Shown here in pieces: positions 18,305 through 27,692 of a stretch of 64,000 nucleotides of DNA. Position numbers and translations under genes: made by a program. Below the pieces are notes generated by a model that was given only the letters and a program-made list of their open reading frames with translations, did no database searches and was not told the DNA's origin. Every line of letters begins with the position of its first letter. Within the stretch, counting starts at the first letter, position 1. Source of the DNA: Cymbomonas tetramitiformis (lineage: Eukaryota > Chlorophyta > Pyramimonadophyceae > Pyramimonadales > Pyramimonadaceae); NCBI GenBank assembly GCA_001247695.2, contig LGRX02027270.1:21668-85667 (forward strand), in the 5' to 3' direction.

Positions 18305-18663
18305 TCATGGAAGTTTAATAAGTTTTTGAATTAATTCTCTTTTATTACCACTCACTTTGACTTTGTTTATTTTACATTCATTTTTTAATTCATGTGCTTT
18401 TGCAAGGTTTAAACGTTTAACCAACGATTGAATTTTATTGGAAATTTTAACATTCATGAAGGTTCTATCCATTTACGAACATAATGATAACGACTATTCG
18501 GCCTATCAACCTCTTTGATAAGAATATATATATTAACCTCATATTTGTTTTTGTTATGATTATCAATACATTCTTGTAAAACATCTTTCATTTCAAGTTG
18601 ATGTTTCATCAAGTAAATCTTTTCTTGAAGTTCACAAGGAAGATGATTAAATGTAGTAGTCAT
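18305..18663 (-). pseudogene. F-box-like / SAP protein, frameshifted
   Basis: The N-terminal frame (18454-18663) starts MTTTFNHLPCELQEKIYLMK and stops after about 69 codons. A second frame (18305-18457) begins at an ATG overlapping that stop and encodes a 50-codon SAP-like segment (KVSGNKRELIQKLIKLP). Together they look like one gene broken by a frame change, though a translated two-ORF arrangement through the ATGA overlap cannot be excluded. Confidence 0.65.
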
Positions 18664-18684
18664 TCTTGCTTTGTTTACCCTATT

Positions 18685-18704
18685 GAGTTACAATCTTTAA
18701 GTGG
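18685..18704 (-). promoter_or_regulatory. CCACTTAAAGA leader box
   Basis: Minus-strand CCACTTAAAGATTGTAACTC, 41 bp before the ATG at 18663. Confidence 0.5.
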
Positions 18705-18716
18705 AATTTTTTAAAT

Positions 18717-19295
18717 TTATTCATCACCACTTTCTTCATCATCATCTTCTATGCTTCTAATTACTAAGGCACATCCTAAAGCTTCTTGAATATCATCCAC
18801 GGATAAACAATTGTAGTGCAAATTCAACTTCATTATATGATATAATTTATCTTTATTAAATTCAATGTCTTCACAATATTTGATGATATCTTCAAGTGAT
18901 GCATTTCCATAATTTAAGGCCTCTCTTATTCTCCACTTGTTGTCCACATGTTCACACAATTTCCCAACTTTTGACATAGTCATATTATCTAATTTGTTTC
19001 TTACATCACTCATATAATATTTAAAATCCATCAATATTTGTATACGGTATTCCTTTTTGGCCTCATCACAATCACACATACCACAATCTTCACATCTTAA
19101 TTTATGACAAAACATACAATCATGCCATTCAAGATAATCAAAAATCAAATCACACCACATATCGGTTATTGAATCATCTTCATCTAAAAATTCCGAAACA
19201 TCTTTAATGAGTTTACACTCTTCACAACATAATTTATGAATGGTGGGGTCTTGTTCACACTTATCATATTGTGAGATTTTGTTGATGGTAGTCAT
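18717..19295 (-). CDS. Cys-rich acidic accessory protein (192 aa)
   Basis: Contains a likely zinc cluster: C-C-x-x-C near residues 23-27 (KLCCEECKLIKD) and CMFCHKLRCEDCGMCDCDE near residues 60-78. The C-terminal half is helical and acidic, ending EDDDEESGDE. Its start at 19295 is inside the 3' end of the RING gene (about 32-bp overlap, different frame) and is preceded by AAGCAAG, the same context as other accessory starts, which suggests that its own promoter was lost or that the two genes share a transcript. No family recognised; a ubiquitin-related or zinc-adaptor role is speculative. Confidence 0.6.
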   Translation of the reverse strand: MTTINKISQYDKCEQDPTIHKLCCEECKLIKDVSEFLDEDDSITDMWCDLIFDYLEWHDCMFCHKLRCEDCGMCDCDEAKKEYRIQILMDFKYYMSDVRNKLDNMTMSKVGKLCEHVDNKWRIREALNYGNASLEDIIKYCEDIEFNKDKLYHIMKLNLHYNCLSVDDIQEALGCALVIRSIEDDDEESGDE

Positions 19296-19659
19296 CTTGC
19301 TTGGTGCCTTTTCTCACATGCATATCAACATCGATATGGTTATACTCTTCTTCACCATAATATACTTTTCTCATAAAAGTCAAAGCCGGAATTCTTTGAC
19401 ATTCAAAACCACCATTCATTTTAACTTCATCACACAAGTAACGATGTAATAACACGGTAAATTGAAATTTCCAATTTACTTCACGACATATGGGACACTT
19501 TTTAACATATTCATCACCTTGACTTTCTAATTCGCATATACACTCATTACACATAGTACCTTCGTTGCAAACTTGACAAATAAAGTTATATGTTTCATAA
19601 AATTTGTGTTCAAAAGATTCAAGACAAATACAACAATGTTTGTTATCATTGGTAGTCAT
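19264..19659 (-). CDS. RING-type zinc finger protein (131 aa)
   Basis: Cysteines arranged as a RING-like domain: CCICLESF (residues 9-16), CQVCNEGTMCNECICEL (about 29-45), and CPICREV (about 55-61). This is typical of E3 ubiquitin ligases, although the central ligand pattern is Cys-rich rather than the usual Cys/His mix. The remaining 70 residues are unassigned. Uses the CCACTTAAAGAGTGTAACTC leader 41 bp upstream. Lies among end-proximal accessory genes. Confidence 0.7.
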   Translation of the reverse strand: MTTNDNKHCCICLESFEHKFYETYNFICQVCNEGTMCNECICELESQGDEYVKKCPICREVNWKFQFTVLLHRYLCDEVKMNGGFECQRIPALTFMRKVYYGEEEYNHIDVDMHVRKGTKQDDYHQQNLTI

Positions 19660-19680
19660 TCTTGCTTTGTTTATCCTACC

Positions 19681-19700
19681 GAGTTACACTCTTTAAGTGG
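19681..19700 (-). promoter_or_regulatory. CCACTTAAAGAGTGTAACTC leader box
   Basis: 41 bp before the RING gene start; identical 20-mer at 53979-53998 and 32956-32975. Confidence 0.55.
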
Positions 19701-19715
19701 ATTTTATTTTTTTGA

Positions 19716-19740
19716 GGTTTTTTGTCCCCCTGAAAAAACC
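19716..19740 (-). terminator. Hairpin after the 72-aa gene
   Basis: Stem GGTTTTTT / AAAAAACC, loop CAGGGGGAC, 9 bp after the stop of the 72-aa gene. Same arrangement at 53939-53963. Confidence 0.6.
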
Positions 19741-19748
19741 GAAGAAAT

Positions 19749-19967
19749 TCACACAATTAAATTAAAAGGAAATCTTGCAGGTCCTCGATTGTTATTATTT
19801 GTTGGTAAATTTGCAATAGGTCGTGATGTCACTTGTGGTGATTGAATATTTGCAGATTTAATTAACTTTTTCTTTTTGGAATATTTTTTACGAGGTTTCG
19901 TGCCTTTTTTGGAATGATATTCTTTGGCACATTTTTTTAATGTTTCGTTCCATTCAGCACGAGTCAT
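19749..19967 (-). CDS. Small Lys-rich protein (72 aa)
   Basis: Start at 19967 is the ATG shared with the copy at 53712-53930. Starts MTRAEWNETLKKCAKEYHSK, followed by a strongly basic run (KPRKKYSKKKK) and a Pro/Asn-rich tail. Looks like a virion DNA-condensing or core protein, by composition only. Follows the 224-aa gene. Confidence 0.65.
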   Translation of the reverse strand: MTRAEWNETLKKCAKEYHSKKGTKPRKKYSKKKKLIKSANIQSPQVTSRPIANLPTNNNNRGPARFPFNLIV

Positions 19968-19995
19968 AAATGTGTATATATTGATATATATATTT

Positions 19996-20670
19996 TTATG
20001 GTTGATTAGCTCTACTTGCACGTTGTCCTCTTGTATACATTTGCGGACTTGCTTCTTCTTCTATAATTTCCACACCACTAATATCATCATCGTCATCATC
20101 AATATCTAAACGTGCAGGGCTAAGGGAATCTTTTTTAGCTGAATTGAATAATGCTTGTCTTACTAAAGGGGTTCTTCGTCCAGATTCACCTTGATTTTGG
20201 GGTGTGTTAAACGGAGATGAAGCTTGTAATAACATAGGATTTGGAATAATTATTCCGGAAGGTCCAGATTCTCCTTGATTTATTGGAGTTGGTGACAAAC
20301 TTTCTAGATATTTAACATCGTCATCATGTTCCAAATCAGGTGATACATTACTTCTTGGAGTTTCTACATCAGATTCACTTAAATCAGCAAACCTTTGTAA
20401 ATTGTCCGCTCTTGTATATTTTCCCGGAACAAAAACATTGACATCACTTCTTTTTAAATTTTGAATCAAATCAACTGAATTTATCAAAGGACTTTGAGAA
20501 ATAGAAGTATAGAACTCAGCACTATTTTGAGAAGGAGCGGTCATAGCATAATTGTTAGAAGCTAATTTAGAATATCCTTGAAATATTGATTTATTAGATG
20601 CAGCATTTCTAAAGCCTAATTCATTTAGACAATATTGTTTAACAATATCATCAGTCAATATCTTTCTCAT
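19996..20670 (-). CDS. Conserved PLV protein, disordered acidic (224 aa)
   Basis: Starts MRKILTDDIVKQYCLNELGF. The N-terminal half may be folded; the second half is Pro/Ser/Gly rich with two INQGESG / NQGESGRR repeats, an Asp run (DIDDDDDD) and a basic C-terminus (RGQRASRANQP). Sits between the 65-aa and 72-aa genes as in the 32124-54676 element. Intact here, frameshifted there. No family recognised. Confidence 0.65.
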   Translation of the reverse strand: MRKILTDDIVKQYCLNELGFRNAASNKSIFQGYSKLASNNYAMTAPSQNSAEFYTSISQSPLINSVDLIQNLKRSDVNVFVPGKYTRADNLQRFADLSESDVETPRSNVSPDLEHDDDVKYLESLSPTPINQGESGPSGIIIPNPMLLQASSPFNTPQNQGESGRRTPLVRQALFNSAKKDSLSPARLDIDDDDDDISGVEIIEEEASPQMYTRGQRASRANQP

Positions 20671-20694
20671 ATATTTTATAATATTACATACACA

Positions 20695-20892
20695 TTAATT
20701 GTTTCGTCTATTTTGTTGTCTATCCGCTGGATGAGGTGGTCTTAAAATTCTTCCATACCGCCTTAATTGATGACGAGCTTTACATTGAATTTTATTTCCA
20801 AGCGGACGACCTGAGGGTGCAGGGTCTTTATATCCACAATAAATATTATTATTCAGCCTTCGTTGAGCTTGTGTTTGATTAGCTCTTACCAT
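20695..20892 (-). CDS. Conserved small basic virus protein (65 aa, CGYKDP family)
   Basis: Start at the ATG at 20892 (MVRANQTQAQRR). Contains YCGYKDPAPSGRPLGNK and QLRRYGRI and an Asn/Arg tail. It directly follows the integrase gene. Same family as 10764-10961. Confidence 0.7.
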   Translation of the reverse strand: MVRANQTQAQRRLNNNIYCGYKDPAPSGRPLGNKIQCKARHQLRRYGRILRPPHPADRQQNRRNN

Positions 20893-20921
20893 GACAATAT
20901 ATATAATACAATCGATAAAAA

Positions 20922-22073
20922 TCATCGTAAATCAATTTCCGTTTCATTATCTTTATTATTTTTATTTTGACTTCTTGTCCTTTTAGATATTCGATTAGAA
21001 GATGAGACACCTTCTTTCCTAAGAGTTCTTTCTTTTTTATTTTGTTTAGAAACCAATTCAGAAACTGTAGGTTCATCAGATTTTTTACTAGACGTGCTAC
21101 CTTTAATTTCCAATAATTCGCGTGGTTTATATCGACGTGCCAAAGTTTCTTTACCGTCTTCGATGATATAACTCAATCCTTTCATAGATTTTACTTTATA
21201 TATTTTTGTCGACCATCGTTGAGATTCTTTATCAAACGTTTTAGTTTTAATTTTAATCCTAACTTTATCACCCGGTTTTATATCTATTTTTTCAAGAAGC
21301 TTAGTCAATTTATTCCTTTTCAATAAAATATTTCTGATGGTCTTTGTTAGGTTCATATTATCAGGAGTTGATTTATCGATATTTGCCGAATTTTGTGTAC
21401 TATTATAATTTTTGACAACAGAATCCAAATAATCAATCCAGTTTACGGTGTCTTTACTTTCTTCTATTTTTTTAAATTTCAATTTTAATGTTCTATTGAA
21501 TCTTTCTACCATACCCATAGTAGTATGGTCTTCGGTTTCATTTAAATAATGCTCAATATTGTTGTCCTTTAATAATTTTTTCATAGATTTATTTGTAAAT
21601 TCTACACCATTGTCCGTAGTCAATACATTCATTTTTGAATCTTTTATTAACTTTTTAAAAGCAGGAATTATTCCTTCAGCAGAATCAATGTTTTTGTTAT
21701 TTTTGTCTTTAACAGTTTTTGATTTTAATGGATATGCATAGGCCTTTCGTGTATTGATATTAATAGCCGTCAATATAACGGAGTAGCCTCTATTTTGTTT
21801 TTTGAATTCAGGAATAAATGCTAAATCAGTCTGAACATAATTCTTGTTAGAGTCTTTACCGTAAATAGGAAATAACTCTTTTCTATTGATTTTCTTTTTT
21901 TGAGAAAATGTTTGATTGACTTCAGTTTTTTCTATAGCTTCTTTGACTTGTTTTTGTGTGACTTTATAACCAAGAGATTTTAATTTGGCCGTAAATGGTG
22001 ATACGGCGCTTAGTCCTATTTCAGGATTCAGATAAAAGTCTTGTATTTGTTTTTCAGTGATTGACTTGCTCAT
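20922..22073 (-). CDS. Retrovirus-like DDE integrase, intact (383 aa)
   Basis: Full-length integrase of the rve type used by Polintons to insert with a 6-bp target duplication. N-terminal ~70 residues form a helical module; the core holds D83 (VQTDLAF), D154 (TTDNGVEF) and E190 (MVERFNRT), a D-71-D-35-E layout. The C-terminal region (about 265-325) resembles the SH3/chromo-like tail of LTR-retrotransposon integrases (GDKVRIKIK, ARRYKPRELLE) and ends Lys/Arg-rich. It is the only intact integrase in the window. It starts 2 bp after the PolB fragment's stop, as in the complete element. It could have served the nearby defective elements in trans. Confidence 0.9.
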   Translation of the reverse strand: MSKSITEKQIQDFYLNPEIGLSAVSPFTAKLKSLGYKVTQKQVKEAIEKTEVNQTFSQKKKINRKELFPIYGKDSNKNYVQTDLAFIPEFKKQNRGYSVILTAININTRKAYAYPLKSKTVKDKNNKNIDSAEGIIPAFKKLIKDSKMNVLTTDNGVEFTNKSMKKLLKDNNIEHYLNETEDHTTMGMVERFNRTLKLKFKKIEESKDTVNWIDYLDSVVKNYNSTQNSANIDKSTPDNMNLTKTIRNILLKRNKLTKLLEKIDIKPGDKVRIKIKTKTFDKESQRWSTKIYKVKSMKGLSYIIEDGKETLARRYKPRELLEIKGSTSSKKSDEPTVSELVSKQNKKERTLRKEGVSSSNRISKRTRSQNKNNKDNETEIDLR

Positions 22074-22075
22074 TA

Positions 22076-22190
22076 TTATAAAGGAATATCTTTATGTCCC
22101 CAAGGTAGGATATTGAAATTGTCCCACTGAATGTATCCTTTATCATAATTTAATGAAAATGATTTTGTTTCGCTTCTTGTTTCTACCATT
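22076..22190 (-). pseudogene. PolB, last ~37 codons
   Basis: Matches the end of PolB at 51603 (ETKSFSLNYDKGYIQWDNF, then WGHKDIPL). The rest of the polymerase is missing: the sequence switches to methyltransferase at about 22187-22191. Confidence 0.85.
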
Positions 22191-22694
22191 ATTGAAAGTA
22201 ATAAGAAGATGTTTCGATATGATATCGTATATGAGAAAACAATGTCATTAGGCTTTTATCATGCAAATCAAATGCCTTTGAGAAGTCATGAAATGATATA
22301 TGTCTTTTACAAACATTTACCAACATATAATCCAATAATGATTGAAGGTCACAAACCCTATGTAAGACAAGGTCAAGGTCCTCGGACAGAATTATACACT
22401 CATTACACCGATAGAACACCAACCATTTGTAAAGATGGAAAAAGGTATCCAAGAAGTGTAATCAAATTTTCGAATGGAAACTACAAAAGCAAACATCCTT
22501 GTAGTAAACCGTACGATTTGTTCGAATGGATAATCAAATCTTACTCAAATCCTTACGATAATGTATTAGATTGTTGTATGGGTGTTGGAAATTCAGGTTT
22601 GGCATGTAAAAATCTCAAAAGAAACTATATCGGTATTGAAATTGATAAGAAATACTTCGAAATAGCTAAAGAAAACATCGAAAATTCAGAATAG
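22187..22694 (+). pseudogene. DNA adenine methyltransferase, C-terminal two thirds
   Basis: Nearly identical to the C-terminal ~165 residues of 44171-44887, including the SAM-binding motif I region (LDCCMGVGNSGLA). The catalytic DLPYG motif and the N-terminus are lost at the junction, where the two partners share a few bases (ACCATT). Confidence 0.85.
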
Positions 22695-22796
22695 ATTCCC
22701 AAATTTGACTTCAGAATCGAATTCCTTGCGAAATTTTTTGTTTATAGTATGTTTGCGAACATAAAAAGCTCATTATTTCTAAGTGCGTTTTGAGTA

Positions 22797-23708
22797 ATAA
22801 ATATAAATGTTCCGACACAATTAACAAATTATAGAAACACAAATAGATTAAAAATTATTTTAAATTCTTTTTCCGCCGCAAAAACTTGGTACACCATCAA
22901 TGAATACAATGGTATTTTTTATATAGCAAAAATAAGCACAAATGATTTATATGAATGTAGAATACCAGATGGAAATTACACGAATTTAGATGATTTAAAA
23001 TCAATTTTAGAAACCATTATTTTAAATGTTCTTGTAGCCAACTTTAATTTTGTTGCACCCGCTGATAGCGTAACCGTTACATATGAGGCTATTTCTGGAC
23101 ATTTTAATATACAACTTAGTAAAGTTGCACCAGACATTAAATTTGTTGCATTTTCAATTACCGGTGATTTCCAAACTGTTCCAGGCAGTGCATTAGGTAA
23201 TGCATTAACTGCTATATTTAATTCTCCTGGGAAATATAATGATGTTGATCAAATTTTAGGAGGACGAACAAATAAATCTGTTGCAGGATTAACAAATATT
23301 TCTCAAGTAAATAATTTATTTGATATTGAAACACCAGATTTGTTATTTAAATCTAAATTTCCGGGTAATTTACAAACAACTGATGCTATTTATTTAAGAA
23401 TTACCACGTTACCAACAAATAATTTACAAAGTACTAATCTTTCAAACAATATAAATCAAAATCAAATAATAAGTAGCGACATTTTAGGAAAAGTATTATT
23501 ACCTTCCGATATTTCTAGTAAATTTATTTCATATTTAGATTTTGATGAAAACTTTGGTATAGATGTACAAGCTTCACAATTTTCTCAATTACGAATTTCA
23601 ATAACTGATAATAAATCTAGATTAATTCCAACAGCCTTGTCAAAAAATGGTACAGAACAATCCATTAATTTTGCAATTTCTTTGAAATTAAAAGAGTATT
23701 CTCAATGA
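22797..23708 (+). pseudogene. Penton-like minor capsid protein, 5'-truncated
   Basis: The open frame begins at INVPTQLTNYRNTNRLKI, missing about 27 N-terminal residues and the start codon compared with 38183-39166. The rest is collinear to the end (SLKLKEYSQ). A deletion also removed the 77-aa and lipase genes that normally precede it. An internal ATG at 23340 would give only 122 residues. Confidence 0.75.
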
Positions 23709-23744
23709 ACAATTTTTTATTTTTTATTTATTATATTATAGAAA

Positions 23745-25088
23745 ATGTATTTACCTTATAGCCTTGCATTTGGTCTTCAAAAATTAAACGGATATTCCAC
23801 CAACTATTATAGATTAGAAACAACAAATTTGACAAGAGTAGGTCCATATGGTGTAATAACTTTAAATTTACCTGTGAACTCTTTAATAAATATGAAAAGC
23901 CTAAGTTTGCATTGTCAAGGTCGTGCTAATGAAACTAATATTGCTTGTACCAACGCTGCGGCACAGGCTGATGTAGTTATAACAACATTACCAAACGGTA
24001 TAGAAAAACTTATTCAAAGGGTAGAAATTTACAGCGGTGGAATTCAAATTTCGAGTGGTATGCAAGAATATTCAACGGTTTCAACTGTGTTGGATAATAT
24101 AAATACAACGTTGAATAAAGAAGTTTCGTATCAAAGAGTTTTAAAAAATCAAGAAATAAATGTAAATACTGATGACTATTATACAGAATTACGACCATAT
24201 ATATTAAACAACTTTTTACAATTTATAGGCGAAGCAAGTCCAGACTATATTGATACAGCATTATTACCAAGTATACAAATACGATTTTATATGCACGGTC
24301 CTGAAGTTTTAGGGGCATACCAAAAATCATTAGGAGCTGGAAATGGTTTTGCCGGAACTGGGGCAGCAGAACTTGCTGCAAATGCTTCTTGGGAATTACA
24401 AGATTTGCATTTTACAATTGAAACAATTACATTTTCAAATGGTGTTTATGATAGCGCCGTGGAACGTAAATTAAGAGAAGATTCATTTATTGAGGTGCCT
24501 TTTAAAAATTATTTTACATTCTTGGATTCCCAAACAAAAATGGACAAATCAACTAGATTTTCTTTATCTACTCAATGTTTAGATAATTTGTACGCCGTGC
24601 AAAGACCTTCAACTTATAATTCAACAAATGCAGGTTTGCATAAAATTGATAATAAAATTGGAGCAACTTATGTGCCGTCATATTTTAGATTTTATGCAGG
24701 AAAAATTCAATCTTTTCAATATAATATAAATTCACTTTATTATCCAAATTATAGAGCAACCGCTCTGGATGCCTTTAATATACTAACTATAGGAAAAGCG
24801 GATAATTATTCTGTTGATTCTGGATGCAAAATAAATTATTTGGAGAACTGGTATAATTCTTATTGGACTGCTATGTTAAGGCTTAATATGCCTTCCGAAA
24901 TGAATGTTCGTAGTCTTAGTGGCCTAGATACACGTGGTTTGAACTCTCAATTTTTCTTACAAACACAAGCGGGCACAGATGCTTTACAAGAAGCTATTCC
25001 CGGTGGTGATAACGAAACTTTTGTAATTTGTGAATGTACTTCTACACTTCGCATAGGTATGGGTAGAATGATTGAAGTTGTTGTGTAA
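23745..25088 (+). CDS. Major capsid protein, intact (447 aa)
   Basis: The only uninterrupted MCP in the window. It begins MYLPYSLAFGLQKLNGYS and ends RIGMGRMIEVVV. The length (447) and position next to the penton gene fit the PLV double-jelly-roll MCP, which builds pseudo-hexameric trimers. Typical segments: PYGVITLNLPVN, KLIQRVEIYSGGIQISSGM, an HGPEVLGAYQKS motif, and ITFSNGVYDSAVERK. Preceded by a TTATATTATAG box. Downstream are the 105-aa and 114-aa genes. Structure is inferred from genomic context and known PLV organisation. Confidence 0.85.
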   Translation: MYLPYSLAFGLQKLNGYSTNYYRLETTNLTRVGPYGVITLNLPVNSLINMKSLSLHCQGRANETNIACTNAAAQADVVITTLPNGIEKLIQRVEIYSGGIQISSGMQEYSTVSTVLDNINTTLNKEVSYQRVLKNQEINVNTDDYYTELRPYILNNFLQFIGEASPDYIDTALLPSIQIRFYMHGPEVLGAYQKSLGAGNGFAGTGAAELAANASWELQDLHFTIETITFSNGVYDSAVERKLREDSFIEVPFKNYFTFLDSQTKMDKSTRFSLSTQCLDNLYAVQRPSTYNSTNAGLHKIDNKIGATYVPSYFRFYAGKIQSFQYNINSLYYPNYRATALDAFNILTIGKADNYSVDSGCKINYLENWYNSYWTAMLRLNMPSEMNVRSLSGLDTRGLNSQFFLQTQAGTDALQEAIPGGDNETFVICECTSTLRIGMGRMIEVVV

Positions 25089-25112
25089 AACTTATTTATT
25101 TATAAATAATAT

Positions 25113-25427
25113 ATGGTTGAACAAGCTGGACAAATCAATTCTAAAAATCTAGGAAAGTCTTTAGGGAAAATAAATGTTACTTTACCAAATTTAATGTTAA
25201 CTTCAGGATTTAGAAGTCCTTCAATGATGATGATTCCTTGCAAAACAATTCAAGATTTACGACCACCAGCAAGAGTTTCTAATGTGGACCCTATGTCAGG
25301 TTTCAAATCATATACATTAGGACACGGTGATAAAATTACAAAACAAAATGCTATGTTTTCATTTCCCAATATTTATCCATTAAACAATAAATTACCGAAA
25401 CTTGCACCAACATTTTTTGTAAAATAA
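25113..25427 (+). CDS. Small virion-module protein (104 aa) after MCP
   Basis: Starts MVEQAGQINSKNLG; shares LPNLMLTSGFRSPSMMMIPC and GHGDKITKQNAMFSFP with its homologues. Intact. Unknown, probably minor capsid. Confidence 0.75.
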   Translation: MVEQAGQINSKNLGKSLGKINVTLPNLMLTSGFRSPSMMMIPCKTIQDLRPPARVSNVDPMSGFKSYTLGHGDKITKQNAMFSFPNIYPLNNKLPKLAPTFFVK

Positions 25428-25456
25428 AAAATTTGTAATATAATATTATACATATA

Positions 25457-25801
25457 ATGTCTTCTTTTGGAAATGATTTTGTTTTAGATAAGAATATTAA
25501 AGTTAATGACGGTGTGTTTATTGGTGCTAAAAATAAAGTAACAAGAACAACCTTGCAAATGATTGGAGCTAATATCATAATGGATATTGATGGAAGTCAA
25601 AGTGGTAACCCGGGTGTTACAAGTTTGAATATGGCTGCAAAAGAAAATAAAATGAAAGTCAGATTTGGAGGTTTGCCTATCGTAGACACAAATAACGTTC
25701 CTCCGATTGAAGAAATTACACAAGTAAATGGATTATATGTATTCAGAGCAGATCCAGCTGATAAATTTGGAACGGTGTTTATGAAACTTGCTCAACCGTA
25801 A
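25457..25801 (+). CDS. MxSFG-family small virion-module protein (114 aa)
   Basis: Starts MSSFGNDFVLDKNIKVNDG, with DIDGSQSGNPGVTSLNMAA and a FGTVFMKLAQP end. Close to 36092-36436. Intact. Confidence 0.7.
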   Translation: MSSFGNDFVLDKNIKVNDGVFIGAKNKVTRTTLQMIGANIIMDIDGSQSGNPGVTSLNMAAKENKMKVRFGGLPIVDTNNVPPIEEITQVNGLYVFRADPADKFGTVFMKLAQP

Positions 25802-25827
25802 ATTTAAAACTTGTGTTATGATATATA

Positions 25828-27617
25828 ATGTCTTCATTCGGAAACAATGTAGTTGCAAGTACATTTAATGGAAATCAAACTCCATCCATAACTATTCCTG
25901 ACCCTTTAACAATTAATCAAATAAATGTAAATCAAATAGGTGATAATTCAAATCCTTGTCAAACAATTCATATGGCTTCAGATTTTTTATATCAAAATGA
26001 TATTGATTTTATTGATAATTCTGATGTAAATAATCAAAGGGAATTTATGAAGTTACAAACTGACGGTGATTTAAATTTGGTAAATAATATCAATTTTTAT
26101 GATTTCATTTTGAACAATCCTGCAAGTAAAGCAAAATTTTCTATAGGTTTGGATGAACTTGATAGTTCTTTTGAAATTAAATCTTTAGACCCTGTTCCTC
26201 AAACAAGATTGAAAATAGGAGACAATGGTATCAATGAATGGTCCTTTATGCAAACCACATTGAATGTAGAACCACTTGGAGCAGGTGTACTTTTAAATGA
26301 TGGACCTCTAATTTTAAACACAGGTGATATTACTTTAAATTCTGGAAAATTTATTGGTGACGGTTCTTTGCTTCAAAACCTTCCGGGGCTAACCAAAATT
26401 TACGATCTGTTACCGACCAAGAAAGTACAACTACAACGAATGATATTTCTTTTACCGGAACTGGAAAATTTACGATAAATCAAGATGAAATTGATGGTGC
26501 TTTAATTAGGATTAGAGGCGGTACTCAAGATGCTAAAATTCGTATTGGTGAAACAACAAATGATGACGGATATATAAATGCACAACGTGCAATATTAATA
26601 GGCAGAAATGCTGGTTCATTCGGTTGTGGAATTGATGTTTTGGCTTTAGGTTCAGGTAGTGGATATGACCAAGCTGGAAATTATTCGGTAAATTTAGGAG
26701 ATGATTCCGGACAAAGTAACGCCGGTGTGGAATCTGTTTCTGTAGGAAGATTTGCAGGCGAAGTTTTTAGTGGTCTAAATTCAGTTTCATTAGGTTCATA
26801 TGCTAATAAAAATTCCGGAGGAACTTCGTCCGTCAACAATACTATTTGTATAAATGCAACCGGTGTTGAATTAAATTCTATAAATCCTAGTTCATTTACG
26901 GTAAAACCTATAAGACCAAGTCCTGATGTTACATTGGAAAATTTACAATTGTATTATGATTCAGTTTCCGGTGAAATAAAATCTGGTGCAATAAATTCTG
27001 GAAGTATTGGTTCATTAAGTCAAGTTTTGGCTGTCGGTAATTCTGGAAATAACATTAATTTAACCGGTGATTTGGATTGTAGTGCTATACGACTTGTAAG
27101 TAGCATAGACTGGGCATATACAACGCCAACATCATCATTGACGACCGTAGGAATTCCTTTGACAGGTTTGACAAATGCATATACGGCAACATTACCCACA
27201 AGTCCGGTTCCTCATACAGGTGATGTATTTACTTTTAAAAATAATACCGGAGCTACAATAAATGCTGGAGATATTGTTCAATTTTCTGATGATTTTTCAG
27301 ATGTAAATGGTATAAAAATATATGCAGCTTCGGCAAGTCAATCTAATCAAAATTGTATGCCTATTGGAGTTTGTGTTCAAAATGCAACAACCGGAAATTC
27401 TTGTTTCGTTTGTACAAAAGGTTTCACAACTTGCAAAGCTATTGATGGAAGTTATGTTAAAGGTCAACTGTTAGGTTGTGCTCCGGGAGGTTCAGTTAAT
27501 GCTTCACAAATTACTACAAATAATGTTGGAATTATCGGTGTGTGTATGGAAAGTAAAGTTATAACAACTCCGGGTTCAGGATTATTGGTTTGGATTAAAC
27601 CTGATTTTAAATTGTGA
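25828..27617 (+). pseudogene. Large fibre-like protein, 4-bp frameshift
   Basis: Collinear with the 593-599 aa fibres, but near 26380-26390 a CCTTCCTTCC stretch present in other copies is reduced to CCTTCC, losing 4 bp. The first frame ends at 26478 after 216 codons; the remaining frame continues to 27617. The lost unit is a tandem TTCC, so this is replication slippage. All other segments, including the YadA-like region and the C-terminal domain, are preserved. Confidence 0.85.
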
Positions 27618-27654
27618 TTTAATATATGAGATAGTTATCGGTTTTCGGAGGGGT

Positions 27655-27669
27655 GATACCACTGGTATC
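27655..27669. promoter_or_regulatory. GATACCA/TGGTATC palindrome
   Basis: Perfect 7-bp arms around one base, inside ~50 bp that is absent from the equivalent spacer at 34261-34283. It lies between fibre and tail-fibre genes. Confidence 0.35.
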
Positions 27670-27692
27670 GTCGCGCGTCATATATATATCAG

